This document shows, in pieces, positions 35,875 to 45,013 of a DNA stretch of 45,013 bases. The stretch spans positions 1 to 45,013 of the forward strand of contig CANJII010000027.1 in NCBI GenBank assembly GCA_947474435.1. Reading direction: 5' to 3'. The DNA comes from Chitinophagaceae bacterium (GTDB lineage: Bacteria; Bacteroidota; Bacteroidia; Chitinophagales; UBA10324). Position numbers and translations under genes: made by a program. A model generated the notes under the pieces. The model did not search any database. It was not told where the DNA came from and was given only the letters and a program-made list of their open reading frames with translations. Each line of letters starts with the position of its first letter. Position 1 is the first letter of the stretch.

Positions 35875-35882
35875 TATATTTG
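35875..35882 (+). promoter_or_regulatory. -7 promoter box before the M1 peptidase gene
   Basis: TATATTTG matches TAnnTTTG and ends 15 bases before the ATG at 35898. The -33 element is not clear. A TTG at 35880 lies within the box, which excludes it as a start. Confidence 0.45.
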
Positions 35883-35897
35883 TTCAACTCTTTTAGT

Positions 35898-38800
35898 ATG
35901 AAGAAAATAATTTCACTCCGTTTCATTCTCCTTTCTCTTTTATCAATAATCAATTTCACAAAATGTTTTGCTCAGGATAATCTGAAAAATTACTGGCAGC
36001 AGGAGGTAAATTATAATATTCAGGTGAAACTGGATGATGTAAATAATTTTCTTCGCGCAACTGAAAGTATCAGTTACACCAATCATTCGCCCGACACTTT
36101 ACAATTTATTTGGTTTCACTTGTGGCCGAATGCTTACAAGAATAACAACACTGCATTTGCAAAACAGAAAGTTGAAAACGGTGCAGTTGATTTTTATTTT
36201 TCAAAAGAAGAAGACAGAGGATTTATTGACTCATTGAATTTTGAAGTGAATGCTGAGCCAGTGAAATTGCAATACGATTCTGCAAACATTGACATTGCAA
36301 AAATCTGGTTAAACAAACCACTTGCACCCGGAGCACAAATTAAAATCACAACTCCTTTCAGAATTAAAATCCCGAAAACTTTTTCGCGCATGGGACATGC
36401 CGGTCAGCAATATCAAATCAGTCAATGGTATCCGAAGCCGGCGGTGTATGACCGGAAAGGTTGGCATCCGATTCCATACTTAGACCAGGGAGAATTTTAT
36501 TCGGAGTTCGGACAGTTTGATGTGTTTATCACTTTGCCAAAAAATTATGTGATGGATGCAACCGGTGTTTTGCTCAATGAAGAAGAACAGAAATGGTTGA
36601 AGATTAAAGAAGCTGCATCGAGAAAAAAATTAGGAATTGAAATAACTGATGAACAAATTTCATTGGCTGCAAAGGATTCCGCCGGAGGATTTTCATTTCC
36701 AGCTTCATCAACCGAAATGAAAACATTGCACTACCATGCTGATGATGTACATGACTTTGCATGGTTTGCTGATAAGCGATACCTTATAGTGAAAGATGTG
36801 ATAACACTTGCTTCAGGAAAAAAAGTAGAGACCGCAGTTTTATTTACTGAAGACCATGCATCAACCTGGAAGCATGCTATAAATTATATCGACTCCGCAG
36901 TTTATTATTATTCAAAATGGATTGGAGATTATCCGTATCCGCATGCAACCGCTGTGGATGGTGCGTTGGTTGCCGGTGGCGGAATGGAGTATCCGATGAT
37001 TACAGTTATTGGTGGAGTTGGAAATTCATTGGATGAAGTAATTGCACATGAAGTTGGTCACAATTGGTTTTACGGAATTCTCGGTTTCAACGAGCGCGAA
37101 CATCCGTGGATGGATGAAGGAATAAATTCCTTTTACGAAGCACGATACACTGATAGAAATTTAAAATCAGGAAATACAATTGCTCCGAAATTTCTTGGGC
37201 TTGGCGGATTGACAAATCTGAAATTAAAACACCTCACTTACCTGGTGCTTTCGCGACCGCACAACGACCAACCTGCCGGAATAAATTCAACATTGTTTAC
37301 TCAAATGAATTATGGTGCCATTGTTTACAGCAAAGTTCCTGTAATGATGAATCACCTTTCTTCATCAATGGGCCAGGAAAAATTTGATGAAACCATGCAC
37401 ACATTTTTTAATGAGTGGAAATTCAAACATGTGTATCCTGAGGACATGAAAAATGTTTTTGAAAAATCATCGCCCATGTATTTCGATTGGTTTTTTGATC
37501 AGTATTTAAATACTACCGATCATTTAGATTTTAAATTAATGAATGCAAAAGATACCATGCACATTGGTTCATCAGTTTATTACAAAGTGAAAGTTAAAAA
37601 TGCTGGTGAGGTGAAAGCTCCCTACTCCATTACCGCATTAAAAGATAATCAGCCGGTGATAACGAAATGGTACGGTGGCATGATGGGCAATTGGGAAACA
37701 CTTTTTCCATTTGGCAATTATGATGAACTGGTGATTGATTATAAAAACGAAACTCCGGAATTTAATGCGCACAACAATCAATTGAAAATGCATGGCATAC
37801 TACGCCATACAGAGAAATTAAAACTACAACCGATTGTAAGCATTGAAAATCCGAAACGCACGCAATTGTTTTTTTCTCCCATTGCGGGTTGGAATACTTA
37901 TGATAAAGGAATGGTTGGACTTGCTTTTTACAATTCATTTATTCCATCCAGAAATTTTCAATACCAGTTAGCACCGATGTATTCTTTCAATACAAAACAA
38001 ATGACCGGCATTGGAAGATTGCAATACTTTGTTTATCCGAAAAATGGATTTGTAAAAAATATTTGTTTTAGTACGACTGCTTCTTCGTTTCATTATAACA
38101 GTTTTTTGTCTGATACTTTCATGAATAGATTTCAGAGATATTCTGCGAAAATGAATTTTACTTTCAGGAATAAAATCATAAGATCAAATGTGATAAAGAA
38201 CATTTATGTGAGAAGTATTTTGTTTAGAGAAACCGAAGATAATTTCGGATTTCAATTTGGTCCAACCGTTGACCTTCTTCCATTTGACAGGAGATATTTA
38301 TTCAGTCAAATCAAATTCAGTTTAGAAAAGCAAGAAATCATAAACCCTTATGCTTTTTATGTCAGCATTGAAAATATTTCTTCTGCAACCGAAGAATTTT
38401 TCTTTAACAATATTGATCCCGGATGGTATCTCAGTACTGAATTCAACTGCCGCTTCAATTACAAAAAGAAGAATGATGGTTTCGGAATTCGTTTTTATGC
38501 TGATTACTCACCCGATTTATCAAATGTGCAAGGTTTCAATCCACACTTAACAGCAACACAAGGTTCTGATGATTATGCTTTTGATGAAGTGTTTTTAGCT
38601 CGTTCGGAATCAACAGGTTTCCTTTCGCATCAAATGCTGATGAACAGAGGTGGAATGAAGTTTTCTAATGCGCAATTGATATCTCCTATAGGAAGTGGAG
38701 GAAAACTTTCAGCGGCTATGAATCTCACTTCAACATTGTTTTTACCTCTCCCCATTTTTGCTTTTGTTGATTTTGGATATTTGGGCACTTCAATAAATTT

Positions 38801-39008
38801 CTATAAACCATTTCAATACGATGGTGGCATCGGAATAAAAATCATTCCTGATATCTGTACTGTATATCTAACCTTGGTTTCTTCACCTGATATTAAACAT
38901 ACTGCCTTCACAATTCCTGAATATGATAAATGGTACAAGCGGTATTTCTTCACGCTGAATTTTTCGCGCATAGTTCCATTTGATAAAATCAGGGATTTGA
39001 AATTGTAA
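35898..39008 (+). CDS. M1 family aminopeptidase with long barrel-like C-terminal region
   Basis: 1036 residues from ATG 35898, which gives a signal peptide (MKKIISLRFILLSLLSIINF, end near CFAQ). Residues about 25-540 form an M1 zinc peptidase: the substrate-loop AVDGALVAGGGMEYPMITVI, zinc motif HEVGHNWFYG (His about 384 and 388), and the third ligand in REHPWMDEGINSFYEARY. Residues about 640-1036 carry no peptidase text but many alternating aromatic strands (for example NFQYQLAPMYSFNTKQM, GFGIRFYADYSPDLSN), ending FFTLNFSRIVPFDK, which looks like an outer-membrane barrel. The enzyme is therefore probably anchored at the outer membrane and trims peptides at the cell surface or in the periplasm. 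Confidence 0.88.
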   Translation: MKKIISLRFILLSLLSIINFTKCFAQDNLKNYWQQEVNYNIQVKLDDVNNFLRATESISYTNHSPDTLQFIWFHLWPNAYKNNNTAFAKQKVENGAVDFYFSKEEDRGFIDSLNFEVNAEPVKLQYDSANIDIAKIWLNKPLAPGAQIKITTPFRIKIPKTFSRMGHAGQQYQISQWYPKPAVYDRKGWHPIPYLDQGEFYSEFGQFDVFITLPKNYVMDATGVLLNEEEQKWLKIKEAASRKKLGIEITDEQISLAAKDSAGGFSFPASSTEMKTLHYHADDVHDFAWFADKRYLIVKDVITLASGKKVETAVLFTEDHASTWKHAINYIDSAVYYYSKWIGDYPYPHATAVDGALVAGGGMEYPMITVIGGVGNSLDEVIAHEVGHNWFYGILGFNEREHPWMDEGINSFYEARYTDRNLKSGNTIAPKFLGLGGLTNLKLKHLTYLVLSRPHNDQPAGINSTLFTQMNYGAIVYSKVPVMMNHLSSSMGQEKFDETMHTFFNEWKFKHVYPEDMKNVFEKSSPMYFDWFFDQYLNTTDHLDFKLMNAKDTMHIGSSVYYKVKVKNAGEVKAPYSITALKDNQPVITKWYGGMMGNWETLFPFGNYDELVIDYKNETPEFNAHNNQLKMHGILRHTEKLKLQPIVSIENPKRTQLFFSPIAGWNTYDKGMVGLAFYNSFIPSRNFQYQLAPMYSFNTKQMTGIGRLQYFVYPKNGFVKNICFSTTASSFHYNSFLSDTFMNRFQRYSAKMNFTFRNKIIRSNVIKNIYVRSILFRETEDNFGFQFGPTVDLLPFDRRYLFSQIKFSLEKQEIINPYAFYVSIENISSATEEFFFNNIDPGWYLSTEFNCRFNYKKKNDGFGIRFYADYSPDLSNVQGFNPHLTATQGSDDYAFDEVFLARSESTGFLSHQMLMNRGGMKFSNAQLISPIGSGGKLSAAMNLTSTLFLPLPIFAFVDFGYLGTSINFYKPFQYDGGIGIKIIPDICTVYLTLVSSPDIKHTAFTIPEYDKWYKRYFFTLNFSRIVPFDKIRDLKL

Positions 39009-39032
39009 TTTTATTTACCAATAAAAAACAAA

Positions 39033-39062
39033 AAAGCCCCGAAGAAAAATCTTCAGGGCTTT
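39033..39062 (-). terminator. Hairpin terminator between convergent genes
   Basis: AAAGCCCCGAAGA (39033-39045) and TCTTCAGGGCTTT (39050-39062) pair over 12 of 13 positions with an AAAA loop. The strong T run lies on the minus-strand side (complement of the A-rich 39022-39035), so it mainly serves the tlpA gene; it may also stop the M1 peptidase transcript. Confidence 0.88.
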
Positions 39063-39095
39063 CATAAATTCAAAAACTTTCGGCCAATTGAATTC

Positions 39096-39620
39096 CTACT
39101 TATTAAACAATTCTTTTATTTTTTCTTCCATTAAAAATTCATCGCCATCCACATAACCTGCATGGGTTTCAACAATATTTCCCGACTTGTCAATGATTAA
39201 TGAATAGGGCGGTGCCTGAAAATTCAATGCATGCATTAAATCCTGATTCGGATCGAGCATCACGGTAAATCCCCATCCGGAACCATCAACAGTTGTTTTA
39301 ACCTTTGCAGTATTTTTTGAATCATCAATACTCACAGCAATAAATTCAACTTTATATTTTTCTTTCCATTCGTCATACATCTCTGAAACATTATTTAATT
39401 CTTTTTTGCACGGCACACACCAGGTGGCCCAGAAATTTACAACCACAATATTTCCTTTTCCAACCAAGGTGCCGATGTCAACTTTTTCACCCTTCATGTT
39501 GGTTACATTTATGGAAGGAAGTTTTTTTCCGTCCTGTGCTAACGATTGGTTCAACGAAACAGAACACACGAATAACAAAGCAAAAAAGCTTTTACAGAAA
39601 TTGCAACTGATCATTTTCAT
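39096..39620 (-). CDS. TlpA-like thioredoxin-fold protein
   Basis: 174 residues: signal peptide (end near SLAQ, residue 29), then a TlpA/ResA-type thioredoxin domain. The active site is Cys68-Val-Pro-Cys71 in NFWATWCVPCKKEL, with the cis-proline region in APPYSLIIDKSGN and GYVDGDEFLMEEKI at the end. It is predicted to be periplasmic, reducing disulfides or supporting cytochrome or envelope protein maturation. It is divergent from the DUF6029 and Omp28 genes, and the latter also carries a CxxC. Confidence 0.93.
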   Translation of the reverse strand: MKMISCNFCKSFFALLFVCSVSLNQSLAQDGKKLPSINVTNMKGEKVDIGTLVGKGNIVVVNFWATWCVPCKKELNNVSEMYDEWKEKYKVEFIAVSIDDSKNTAKVKTTVDGSGWGFTVMLDPNQDLMHALNFQAPPYSLIIDKSGNIVETHAGYVDGDEFLMEEKIKELFNK

Positions 39621-39776
39621 AAATTTATTTTGAGTTGGGGATTTGATTTTTCAATTATGATGCCATCAAAGAAAATCAAATGTACGCATGCAGTTTTTAT
39701 TTCAAAATATTAGCTGAATAACCGCACCCGAAAATCTTGTTGATTCTTATATATTTATCGCCTTAAATACTTCAGC

Positions 39777-41363
39777 ATGAAAAGAACCTTTCTTTTTATT
39801 TTACTTTCTTTTATTTCCATCGAAAATTATGCCCAGCAAACCGGTCAAATAAGCGGTAATCTTCAGTTAAATTCTTATTTCTTTCTGAAAGATTCAACCA
39901 TTGGTGCAAGCGGAACTCCTTTATATGAAAACTATCTTTCATCGGCTGAATCATGGTTCAATATCAATTACAGCATCATGGGATTTACAGCAGGTATCAG
40001 AGCCGATTTTTTTCACAATTCAAATTTATTCAATCCTCTTTCTTCTTATTCCGATCAGGGATTAGGAAACTGGTTTATCAGTAAAGAAGTGAAAAATTTA
40101 AAAATCACGGCCGGACATTTTTACGATCAGTTTGGTAGTGGAATTGTTTTTCGCAGTTACGAAGACCGAGGACTTGGCATTGATTATTCAGTACTTGGTT
40201 TAAAACTCGATTATAAAATAAACGACCATTGGAAAGTGAAAGGCTTTACCGGAAGACAAAAAAATTTATTTCTCACTTACAAGCCAATCATGAAGGGATT
40301 GAATCTGGAAGGCGATATTCCAGTAGGAAAAAATCTTCATTTGATTCCCGGTCTTGCTTACCTGAACAGAACCATTGATCAGGAAAACATGAACAGCATA
40401 GTGAGCAGTATAAATACCTATCCTTTGGAACAACGGTTTTGCCCTAGGTACAATGTGTATGTGGTATCGGCCTACAATACTTTAAACTTTAAAAATGTTT
40501 CGTGGTATGCCGAGTATGCTTACAAAACACACGAAGCAATGTACAATCCACTATCTGTAATGGAAGATAAAGACGGAAGTGTGATATATACTTCACTTTC
40601 ATATTCGAAAAAGGGTTTTGGAATTACCGGACAATACAAGCGGACTGAAAATTTTGTGTTGCGCACTTCCCCCAACGAATCGTTACTGAATGGTGTGCTT
40701 GATTACCTGCCATCGTTAACCAAACAAAATACCATGCGGTTGCTTTCAAGATACAACGCGCCATCACAATATTTAGGCGAGCAAGCTTACCAGGGCGATG
40801 TTGTACTCACTCCGGTGAAAGGATATACAATCAGTTTAAATTATTCCAATGTGAATGACTTAACAAACAAAAATCTGTATCAGGAAATTTATGCTGATTT
40901 GGAAATCAGCAAGTTCAAAAAATTTAAACCGCATGTAGGTTTGCAAACTGTAACCTACAATCAGGAAGTTTATCAGAATGAACCTGGTGTTCCTGTGGTA
41001 AAAACAATGACTCCGTTTATTGAAGCCACTTATAAAATAAACAAGAAAAAATCGTTGCGGACTGAATTGCAATATCTTTCATCAGAACAGGATTATGGCA
41101 GCTGGGCTTTTGGTTTATTGGAATTCAACATTGCACCTAAATTTTCTTTCTCGGTTTCTGATATGTACAATGTAAAACCTAATCCTGAAAAAAATCCTAA
41201 CAAAATTCATTACTACAATTTCTTTTTTGGATTTACTCAGAATGCAAGCCGCTTCTCCATCTCTTATGTGAAACAAGTGGAAGGATACAATTGTACCGGT
41301 GGTGTTTGTCGCTACGAACCTGCATTCAGTGGAGTGAAACTTGGTATTAATTCAACTTTTTAA
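39777..41363 (+). CDS. DUF6029 family outer-membrane barrel-like protein
   Basis: 528 residues with a signal peptide (MKRTFLFILLSFISIENYAQ). It matches DUF6029 of Bacteroidota: ISGNLQLNSYFFLKDS, a GNWFISKEVKNLKITAGHFY segment, IVFRSYEDRGLGIDYSVLG, and the C-terminal FGFTQNASRFSISYVKQ strand. The alternation of aromatic strands throughout suggests a large barrel. Function is unknown. It is placed 12 bases before the Omp28-type gene and divergent from tlpA. A weak TATATTTA -7 box is seen at 39750-39757. Confidence 0.85.
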   Translation: MKRTFLFILLSFISIENYAQQTGQISGNLQLNSYFFLKDSTIGASGTPLYENYLSSAESWFNINYSIMGFTAGIRADFFHNSNLFNPLSSYSDQGLGNWFISKEVKNLKITAGHFYDQFGSGIVFRSYEDRGLGIDYSVLGLKLDYKINDHWKVKGFTGRQKNLFLTYKPIMKGLNLEGDIPVGKNLHLIPGLAYLNRTIDQENMNSIVSSINTYPLEQRFCPRYNVYVVSAYNTLNFKNVSWYAEYAYKTHEAMYNPLSVMEDKDGSVIYTSLSYSKKGFGITGQYKRTENFVLRTSPNESLLNGVLDYLPSLTKQNTMRLLSRYNAPSQYLGEQAYQGDVVLTPVKGYTISLNYSNVNDLTNKNLYQEIYADLEISKFKKFKPHVGLQTVTYNQEVYQNEPGVPVVKTMTPFIEATYKINKKKSLRTELQYLSSEQDYGSWAFGLLEFNIAPKFSFSVSDMYNVKPNPEKNPNKIHYYNFFFGFTQNASRFSISYVKQVEGYNCTGGVCRYEPAFSGVKLGINSTF

Positions 41364-41375
41364 ACGAACACAATT

Positions 41376-42257
41376 ATGAAATCATTGATAAAAAAATTCA
41401 TTGTATTTTCAATTTCAGTTTTTTCACTCTTCTGTTTAGCTGGGTGTGAAGAAACTTGTCCGGGAATAGATTTCTCTGTTCCAATAGTAAGTGATACAGT
41501 TTCTGTTCCATTTGATGCAACACTTGCTACTCAGCAAAGAAATGTTTTGTTAGAAGATTTCACAGGAGTTAGATGTGTGAATTGTCCTGATGGCCATCTT
41601 ATAGCAGCCAGCATATTAAATTCATATCCTCAGGGAAGAGTTGTTGTTGTAGCAGAACATGATACTTTAGGTTTACTAACGGGGCCTTATCCTTTTGGGC
41701 ATTTTGATTTCAGAACCACTGAAGCAAAAGATATAATTTCATTACTGGGAGGAATTTCATCTAAACCAATTGGCGCAATTGACCGAAAAATTTTTACCGG
41801 CGAAACAACTATTCCTGTGGGTCGGCAGAAATGGCCTGGTTATGTGGCAGCGGATATTGCCTTATCAGTTCCCAAAGTGCAGATGAAAATTGAATCTCAA
41901 TACAACGATGCGACCCGTGTTTTGTCGCTTGGAGTCATCTTGCAATATGCAGAGTCAATTTCAGGAAACAACAATCTCAGCATCATGCTTACCGAAAGCG
42001 GAATGGTTGAACCACAACTTGACCAAACCGGCATTGATACTTTTTATGTTCACAATCATGTGTTACGCGATATGATTAGTTCTTCAACCGGGTTACCGAT
42101 TAAGGGAAATAAATCTCCGGGGCATGCTACAAAATATGTTATGCCTGATTATACAATTCCTTCTTCGTGGAATGCCGACAGTGTGCACATTGTAACATTT
42201 GTAACTGATACGGATAGTTTGAATGTATTGCAGGTGATTGATAAAAGTCTGAAGTAA
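41376..42257 (+). CDS. Omp28-related lipoprotein
   Basis: 293 residues with a lipobox (Cys24 in FCLAGCEET). The N-terminal part matches the Omp28 family: RNVLLEDFTGVRCVNCPDGH, with Cys67-x2-Cys70 in a thioredoxin-like fold, followed by VVVVAEHDTLG. The C-terminal part is a beta sandwich (LSIMLTESGMV, HNHVLRDMISS). Omp28 is an outer-membrane lipoprotein of Porphyromonas of unclear role; the CVNC pair suggests redox activity, perhaps served by the divergent TlpA. It forms an apparent operon with DUF6029 and is followed at 9 bases by pheT. Confidence 0.88.
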   Translation: MKSLIKKFIVFSISVFSLFCLAGCEETCPGIDFSVPIVSDTVSVPFDATLATQQRNVLLEDFTGVRCVNCPDGHLIAASILNSYPQGRVVVVAEHDTLGLLTGPYPFGHFDFRTTEAKDIISLLGGISSKPIGAIDRKIFTGETTIPVGRQKWPGYVAADIALSVPKVQMKIESQYNDATRVLSLGVILQYAESISGNNNLSIMLTESGMVEPQLDQTGIDTFYVHNHVLRDMISSSTGLPIKGNKSPGHATKYVMPDYTIPSSWNADSVHIVTFVTDTDSLNVLQVIDKSLK

Positions 42258-42266
42258 AAAACACAA

Positions 42267-44711
42267 ATGAAAATTAGCTGGAACTGGCTCAAAGAATATT
42301 TACCGACTGATATTGCTATAAATGAAGCTGCCGATATTCTAACCCGAATCGGGTTGGAAGTTGAAGATATTATTAAACAGGAATCCATTCGTGGTGGTCT
42401 CGCCGGATTGAAAGTTGGCTTTGTAAAAGAAGTTGCCGCGCATCCGAATGCTGATAAATTACGAATCACAAAAGTGGATGTTGGTGGAGTAACAGATTTA
42501 CAAATTGTTTGTGGCGCACCCAATGTTGCAATCGGACAAAAAGTAATTGTGGCGGTTGATGGCACAACTGTTCATCCTGTAACAGGTGAACCATTCAAAA
42601 TAAAAAAATCAAAAATCAGAGGAGAGGTAAGTGAAGGAATGATTTGCGCTGAGGACGAAATTGGTTTAAACGGAAATCACGAAGGCATAATGATTTTGCA
42701 GGAAGATGCAATTGTCGGAAGTGATGTGAAAGATTTATTCAACCTGAAAGATGATTACACATTGGAGATTGGATTAACACCAAATCGCTCCGATGCTTTT
42801 TCGCACATTGGTGTTGCACGCGATTTGCGTGCATGGTTAGCGACTCATAAAAATTATTCGCAACAACTGAATATTCCCGCCACAAAATTTTCAGATGAAA
42901 AAAATCTGAAGACATCACCAATTGAAATTATTGTTGAAGATACAATTGCATGCCCGCGATACATGGGCGTGTTGCTCACAGGTGTAACAGTTCATGAATC
43001 ACCTGAGTGGTTGAAGCAACGGATAGAAAGTATTGGTTTGCGTTCCATTAATAATGTAGTGGACATTACCAATTTTGTTTTACACGAATGTGGTCAGCCG
43101 TTGCATGCTTTTGATGCAGATTGTATTGCAGGGAATAAAGTGATTGTAAAAAAACTTTCTGAATCCACTCCATTTATCACACTCGATGAAAAAGAAATAA
43201 AACTTTCGAAAGATGATTTGATGATTTGCAATGCAACGGAAGGAATGTGCATTGCCGGAGTTTTTGGCGGAAAGAAAAGTGGCGTGACTGATCCAACAAA
43301 AAATATTTTTTTAGAGAGCGCCAATTTCCATTCGGGCACTATTCGCAAAACTGCAGTCCGACATAATCTTCGTACGGATGCAGCCATTCATTTCGAAAAA
43401 GGAATTGATATTTCGCTCACTGAATATGCCATTCGTCGCGCAGCTTTATTGATGCAGGAATTTGCGGGAGCAAAAATTGAATATCAGATTGTTGATGTTT
43501 ATGCAACTCCTGTAACAGTTAAAAAAGTGGAACTGAATTATTCGCGATTGAATGAATTAGCCGGATACAATCTGAATGAAGCACAGGTTGATAAATCACT
43601 TTCTTCATTGGGATTTATTCAGTCAGAAAAAAATACTACGCAATCAACCTGGTCGGTTCCTTCGCATAAAATTGATGTGGAATTGTTTGAAGATGTGGCT
43701 GAAGAAATTTTGCGCATCACCGGCTTCGAACAAATTCCTTTCCCCGGATACATTCATTCCAGCATCAGCAATCGCCGCAACGAAGATGTGCAGCGCGCGC
43801 AACTGGAAAGTATCAGCAATCATCTTTCGGCAAATGGATTTTCGGAGATGATGAATAACAGCATCGTCAACACAAAAAATATTTCCACTCTTTTTCCGGA
43901 GCAGGAAGAACAATTGGTGCGCTTTCAGAATTATGTGAATGCGGGTTTGGATGGTTTGCGCAATTCATTGTTGTTATCTGCACTCGAAGTCATTCGTTAC
44001 AATCAAAATCGCAAGGAAGAAAATTTGCGATTGTTTGAAACCGGAAAAATATTTTCGAAGCGCGATGGAAAGTATGTGGAAGAATTCCGGCTCGCCATTC
44101 TCACTTCCGGAAAATCAAAAGCTGAACACTGGAAATCAAAACCGGTTGAAGCGGATTTATATGAACTGAAATCTTTTGTTGAATCTGTTTTGAATTTGTG
44201 TGGCGCAAAAAATATTTCGTTCATCACACCAACAACCGACAACAATCAACTGACAACCGCTTTAGAAGTGTTGGTCAATAAAAAATTAATCGGAACCGTT
44301 GGATTCGTAAAGGAAAAATTACTGAAGCAATATGATTTGCGCCGCAATGTGTATTACGCAGATTTGGATTTAGATGCAATGCTTGTAATTTCGGGAAAGA
44401 AGAAAATGCAGTTCAAAGAGTTGCCGAAGTTTCAGGCAGTGAATCGCGACCTTGCATTGGTGATGGACGAAAAAATTTCGTTTGCCGAAGTGGAAACCAT
44501 TTGCAGAAAAACAGCAGGCAAACAATTGGAAGAAATGCAGTTGTTTGATGTGTTCAGAGGAGAAAAAATCGGTGCCGAAAAAAAATCGTATGCCATCAGT
44601 CTCACGCTTCGCGATGAAAACAAAACCATGACCGACGAAGAAACCGAAGCGCTCATGAACAAATTGATTAAAGCTTTAGAAACACAAGTGAATGCAATAA
44701 TCAGAACATGA
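42267..44711 (+). CDS. pheT: Phenylalanyl-tRNA synthetase beta subunit
   Basis: 814 residues, normal for the family. Domains in order: N-terminal MKISWNWLKEYLPTDI, a tRNA-binding OB domain (about 40-155; EVAAHPNADKLRITKVDVGG, CGAPNVAIGQ), the B3/B4 editing domain (about 210-385; INNVVDITNFVLHECGQPLH), B5 (about 405-475), the catalytic-like core (FEDVAEEILRITGF and AGLDGLRNSLL), and a C-terminal FDX-ACB domain (KFQAVNRDLALVMDEKIS). The alpha subunit gene is not adjacent. The stop overlaps the next ATG by four bases. Confidence 0.97.
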   Translation: MKISWNWLKEYLPTDIAINEAADILTRIGLEVEDIIKQESIRGGLAGLKVGFVKEVAAHPNADKLRITKVDVGGVTDLQIVCGAPNVAIGQKVIVAVDGTTVHPVTGEPFKIKKSKIRGEVSEGMICAEDEIGLNGNHEGIMILQEDAIVGSDVKDLFNLKDDYTLEIGLTPNRSDAFSHIGVARDLRAWLATHKNYSQQLNIPATKFSDEKNLKTSPIEIIVEDTIACPRYMGVLLTGVTVHESPEWLKQRIESIGLRSINNVVDITNFVLHECGQPLHAFDADCIAGNKVIVKKLSESTPFITLDEKEIKLSKDDLMICNATEGMCIAGVFGGKKSGVTDPTKNIFLESANFHSGTIRKTAVRHNLRTDAAIHFEKGIDISLTEYAIRRAALLMQEFAGAKIEYQIVDVYATPVTVKKVELNYSRLNELAGYNLNEAQVDKSLSSLGFIQSEKNTTQSTWSVPSHKIDVELFEDVAEEILRITGFEQIPFPGYIHSSISNRRNEDVQRAQLESISNHLSANGFSEMMNNSIVNTKNISTLFPEQEEQLVRFQNYVNAGLDGLRNSLLLSALEVIRYNQNRKEENLRLFETGKIFSKRDGKYVEEFRLAILTSGKSKAEHWKSKPVEADLYELKSFVESVLNLCGAKNISFITPTTDNNQLTTALEVLVNKKLIGTVGFVKEKLLKQYDLRRNVYYADLDLDAMLVISGKKKMQFKELPKFQAVNRDLALVMDEKISFAEVETICRKTAGKQLEEMQLFDVFRGEKIGAEKKSYAISLTLRDENKTMTDEETEALMNKLIKALETQVNAIIRT

Positions 44712-45004
44712 AAAACGAATTGCTCAAACAGGCGGATGATATTTTAGCTCGCTCCAGACGGGTTGCCGAGCGACATGCAATATTGATTGAGCAAAACACA
44801 AAACTGAAATCGGAAGTAGAATCGCTGCGAAGCGAATTAAAAGCAAAGCAAAAGCAACTCGAAGAGTTGGAGCAATCCATGAAGGTGATAAATATCGGCA
44901 ATGCTGCTTTGCAAAATTCAGAAGACACACAGGAACTGAAAAAGAAACTGAACGAATACATTCGTGAAGTGGACCGTTGCATCAATTTTATAAAAGCAAT
45001 TTAA
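44708..45004 (+). CDS. Small coiled-coil protein between pheT and zapA
   Basis: 98 residues, almost entirely a charged coiled coil (ILIEQNTKLKSEVESLRSEL, KAKQKQLEELEQSMK), ending IREVDRCINFIKAI. There is no signal peptide. It overlaps pheT by four bases. A small coiled-coil gene at this place, before zapA, is a recurring arrangement in Bacteroidota; a role with ZapA in division-ring assembly is an inference from position and from the ZapB-like character. Confidence 0.85.
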   Translation: MKNELLKQADDILARSRRVAERHAILIEQNTKLKSEVESLRSELKAKQKQLEELEQSMKVINIGNAALQNSEDTQELKKKLNEYIREVDRCINFIKAI

Positions 45005-45005
45005 A

Positions 45006-45013
45006 ATGGAAGA
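45006..45013 (+). CDS. Start of the next gene, probably zapA (partial)
   Basis: ATGGAAGA begins one base after the preceding stop. Only Met-Glu and part of a third codon are visible. The identification as zapA rests on the usual gene order and is not supported by the protein sequence itself. Confidence 0.35.

Noticed and set aside
42149-42565. 138-codon minus-strand frame across the Omp28/pheT junction
   Set aside because: It overlaps two well-supported genes on the other strand and has no family text.

Overview
The window is AT-rich and reads as chromosome of a Bacteroidota bacterium, probably an uncultured member near Chitinophagales or Sphingobacteriales; this placement is an inference from gene content. 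The signs are secreted proteins with type IX secretion (T9SS) C-terminal tails, many short lipoprotein signal peptides, LytS/LytTR regulators with reg_prop propellers, promoters of the TTTG/TAnnTTTG type, and family markers such as DUF6029, DUF5777, DUF4197 and Omp28. Most of it is ordinary core genome. The first 3.1 kb is accessory DNA.

Region 1 (1-3150) holds the end of one T9SS protein, an attC-like hairpin, and a complete LamG/T9SS protein whose flanks match at a pair of inverted core-like sites. An IS21-family remnant begins directly behind the second site. About 1 kb without genes follows, carrying a 22-bp phased tandem repeat and several palindromes. I read this as the end of an integron-like cassette array with secreted-protein cargo, cut by an insertion sequence.

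Region 2 (3152-16413) contains a peptide-type solute-binding lipoprotein, a START protein, a CheY-like regulator, and a nearly complete thiamine pathway split in two. thiH-thiF lie on the plus strand. thiS-thiC-tenI/thiE2-thiD-thiE-thiG lie on the minus strand behind a clear promoter and TPP riboswitch. An M32 carboxypeptidase and a DUF4197 lipoprotein sit between the halves. Together the genes cover the pyrimidine branch (ThiC, ThiD), the thiazole branch (ThiS, ThiF, ThiH, ThiG, TenI-like) and the coupling step (ThiE).

Region 3 (16413-24279) is a coherent envelope locus. It has two YceI-like proteins, a LytS-type sensor with its LytTR regulator, two small heme-motif lipoproteins, an OB-fold membrane protein and a DUF5777 barrel. 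This is the best candidate here for a poorly described functional system.

Region 4 (24295-35163) has a flippase-like membrane protein overlapping a DUF3108 protein, ruvC, and a tandem pair of T9SS proteins with near-identical ends, one of them frameshifted. rmuC follows, then a TPR-comA-aroE operon.

Region 5 (35281-45013) has an M1 peptidase fused to a barrel-like C-terminus, a TlpA/DUF6029/Omp28 group, and pheT followed by a coiled-coil gene and the first bases of a probable zapA. No tRNA, rRNA, CRISPR array or integrase gene was seen.
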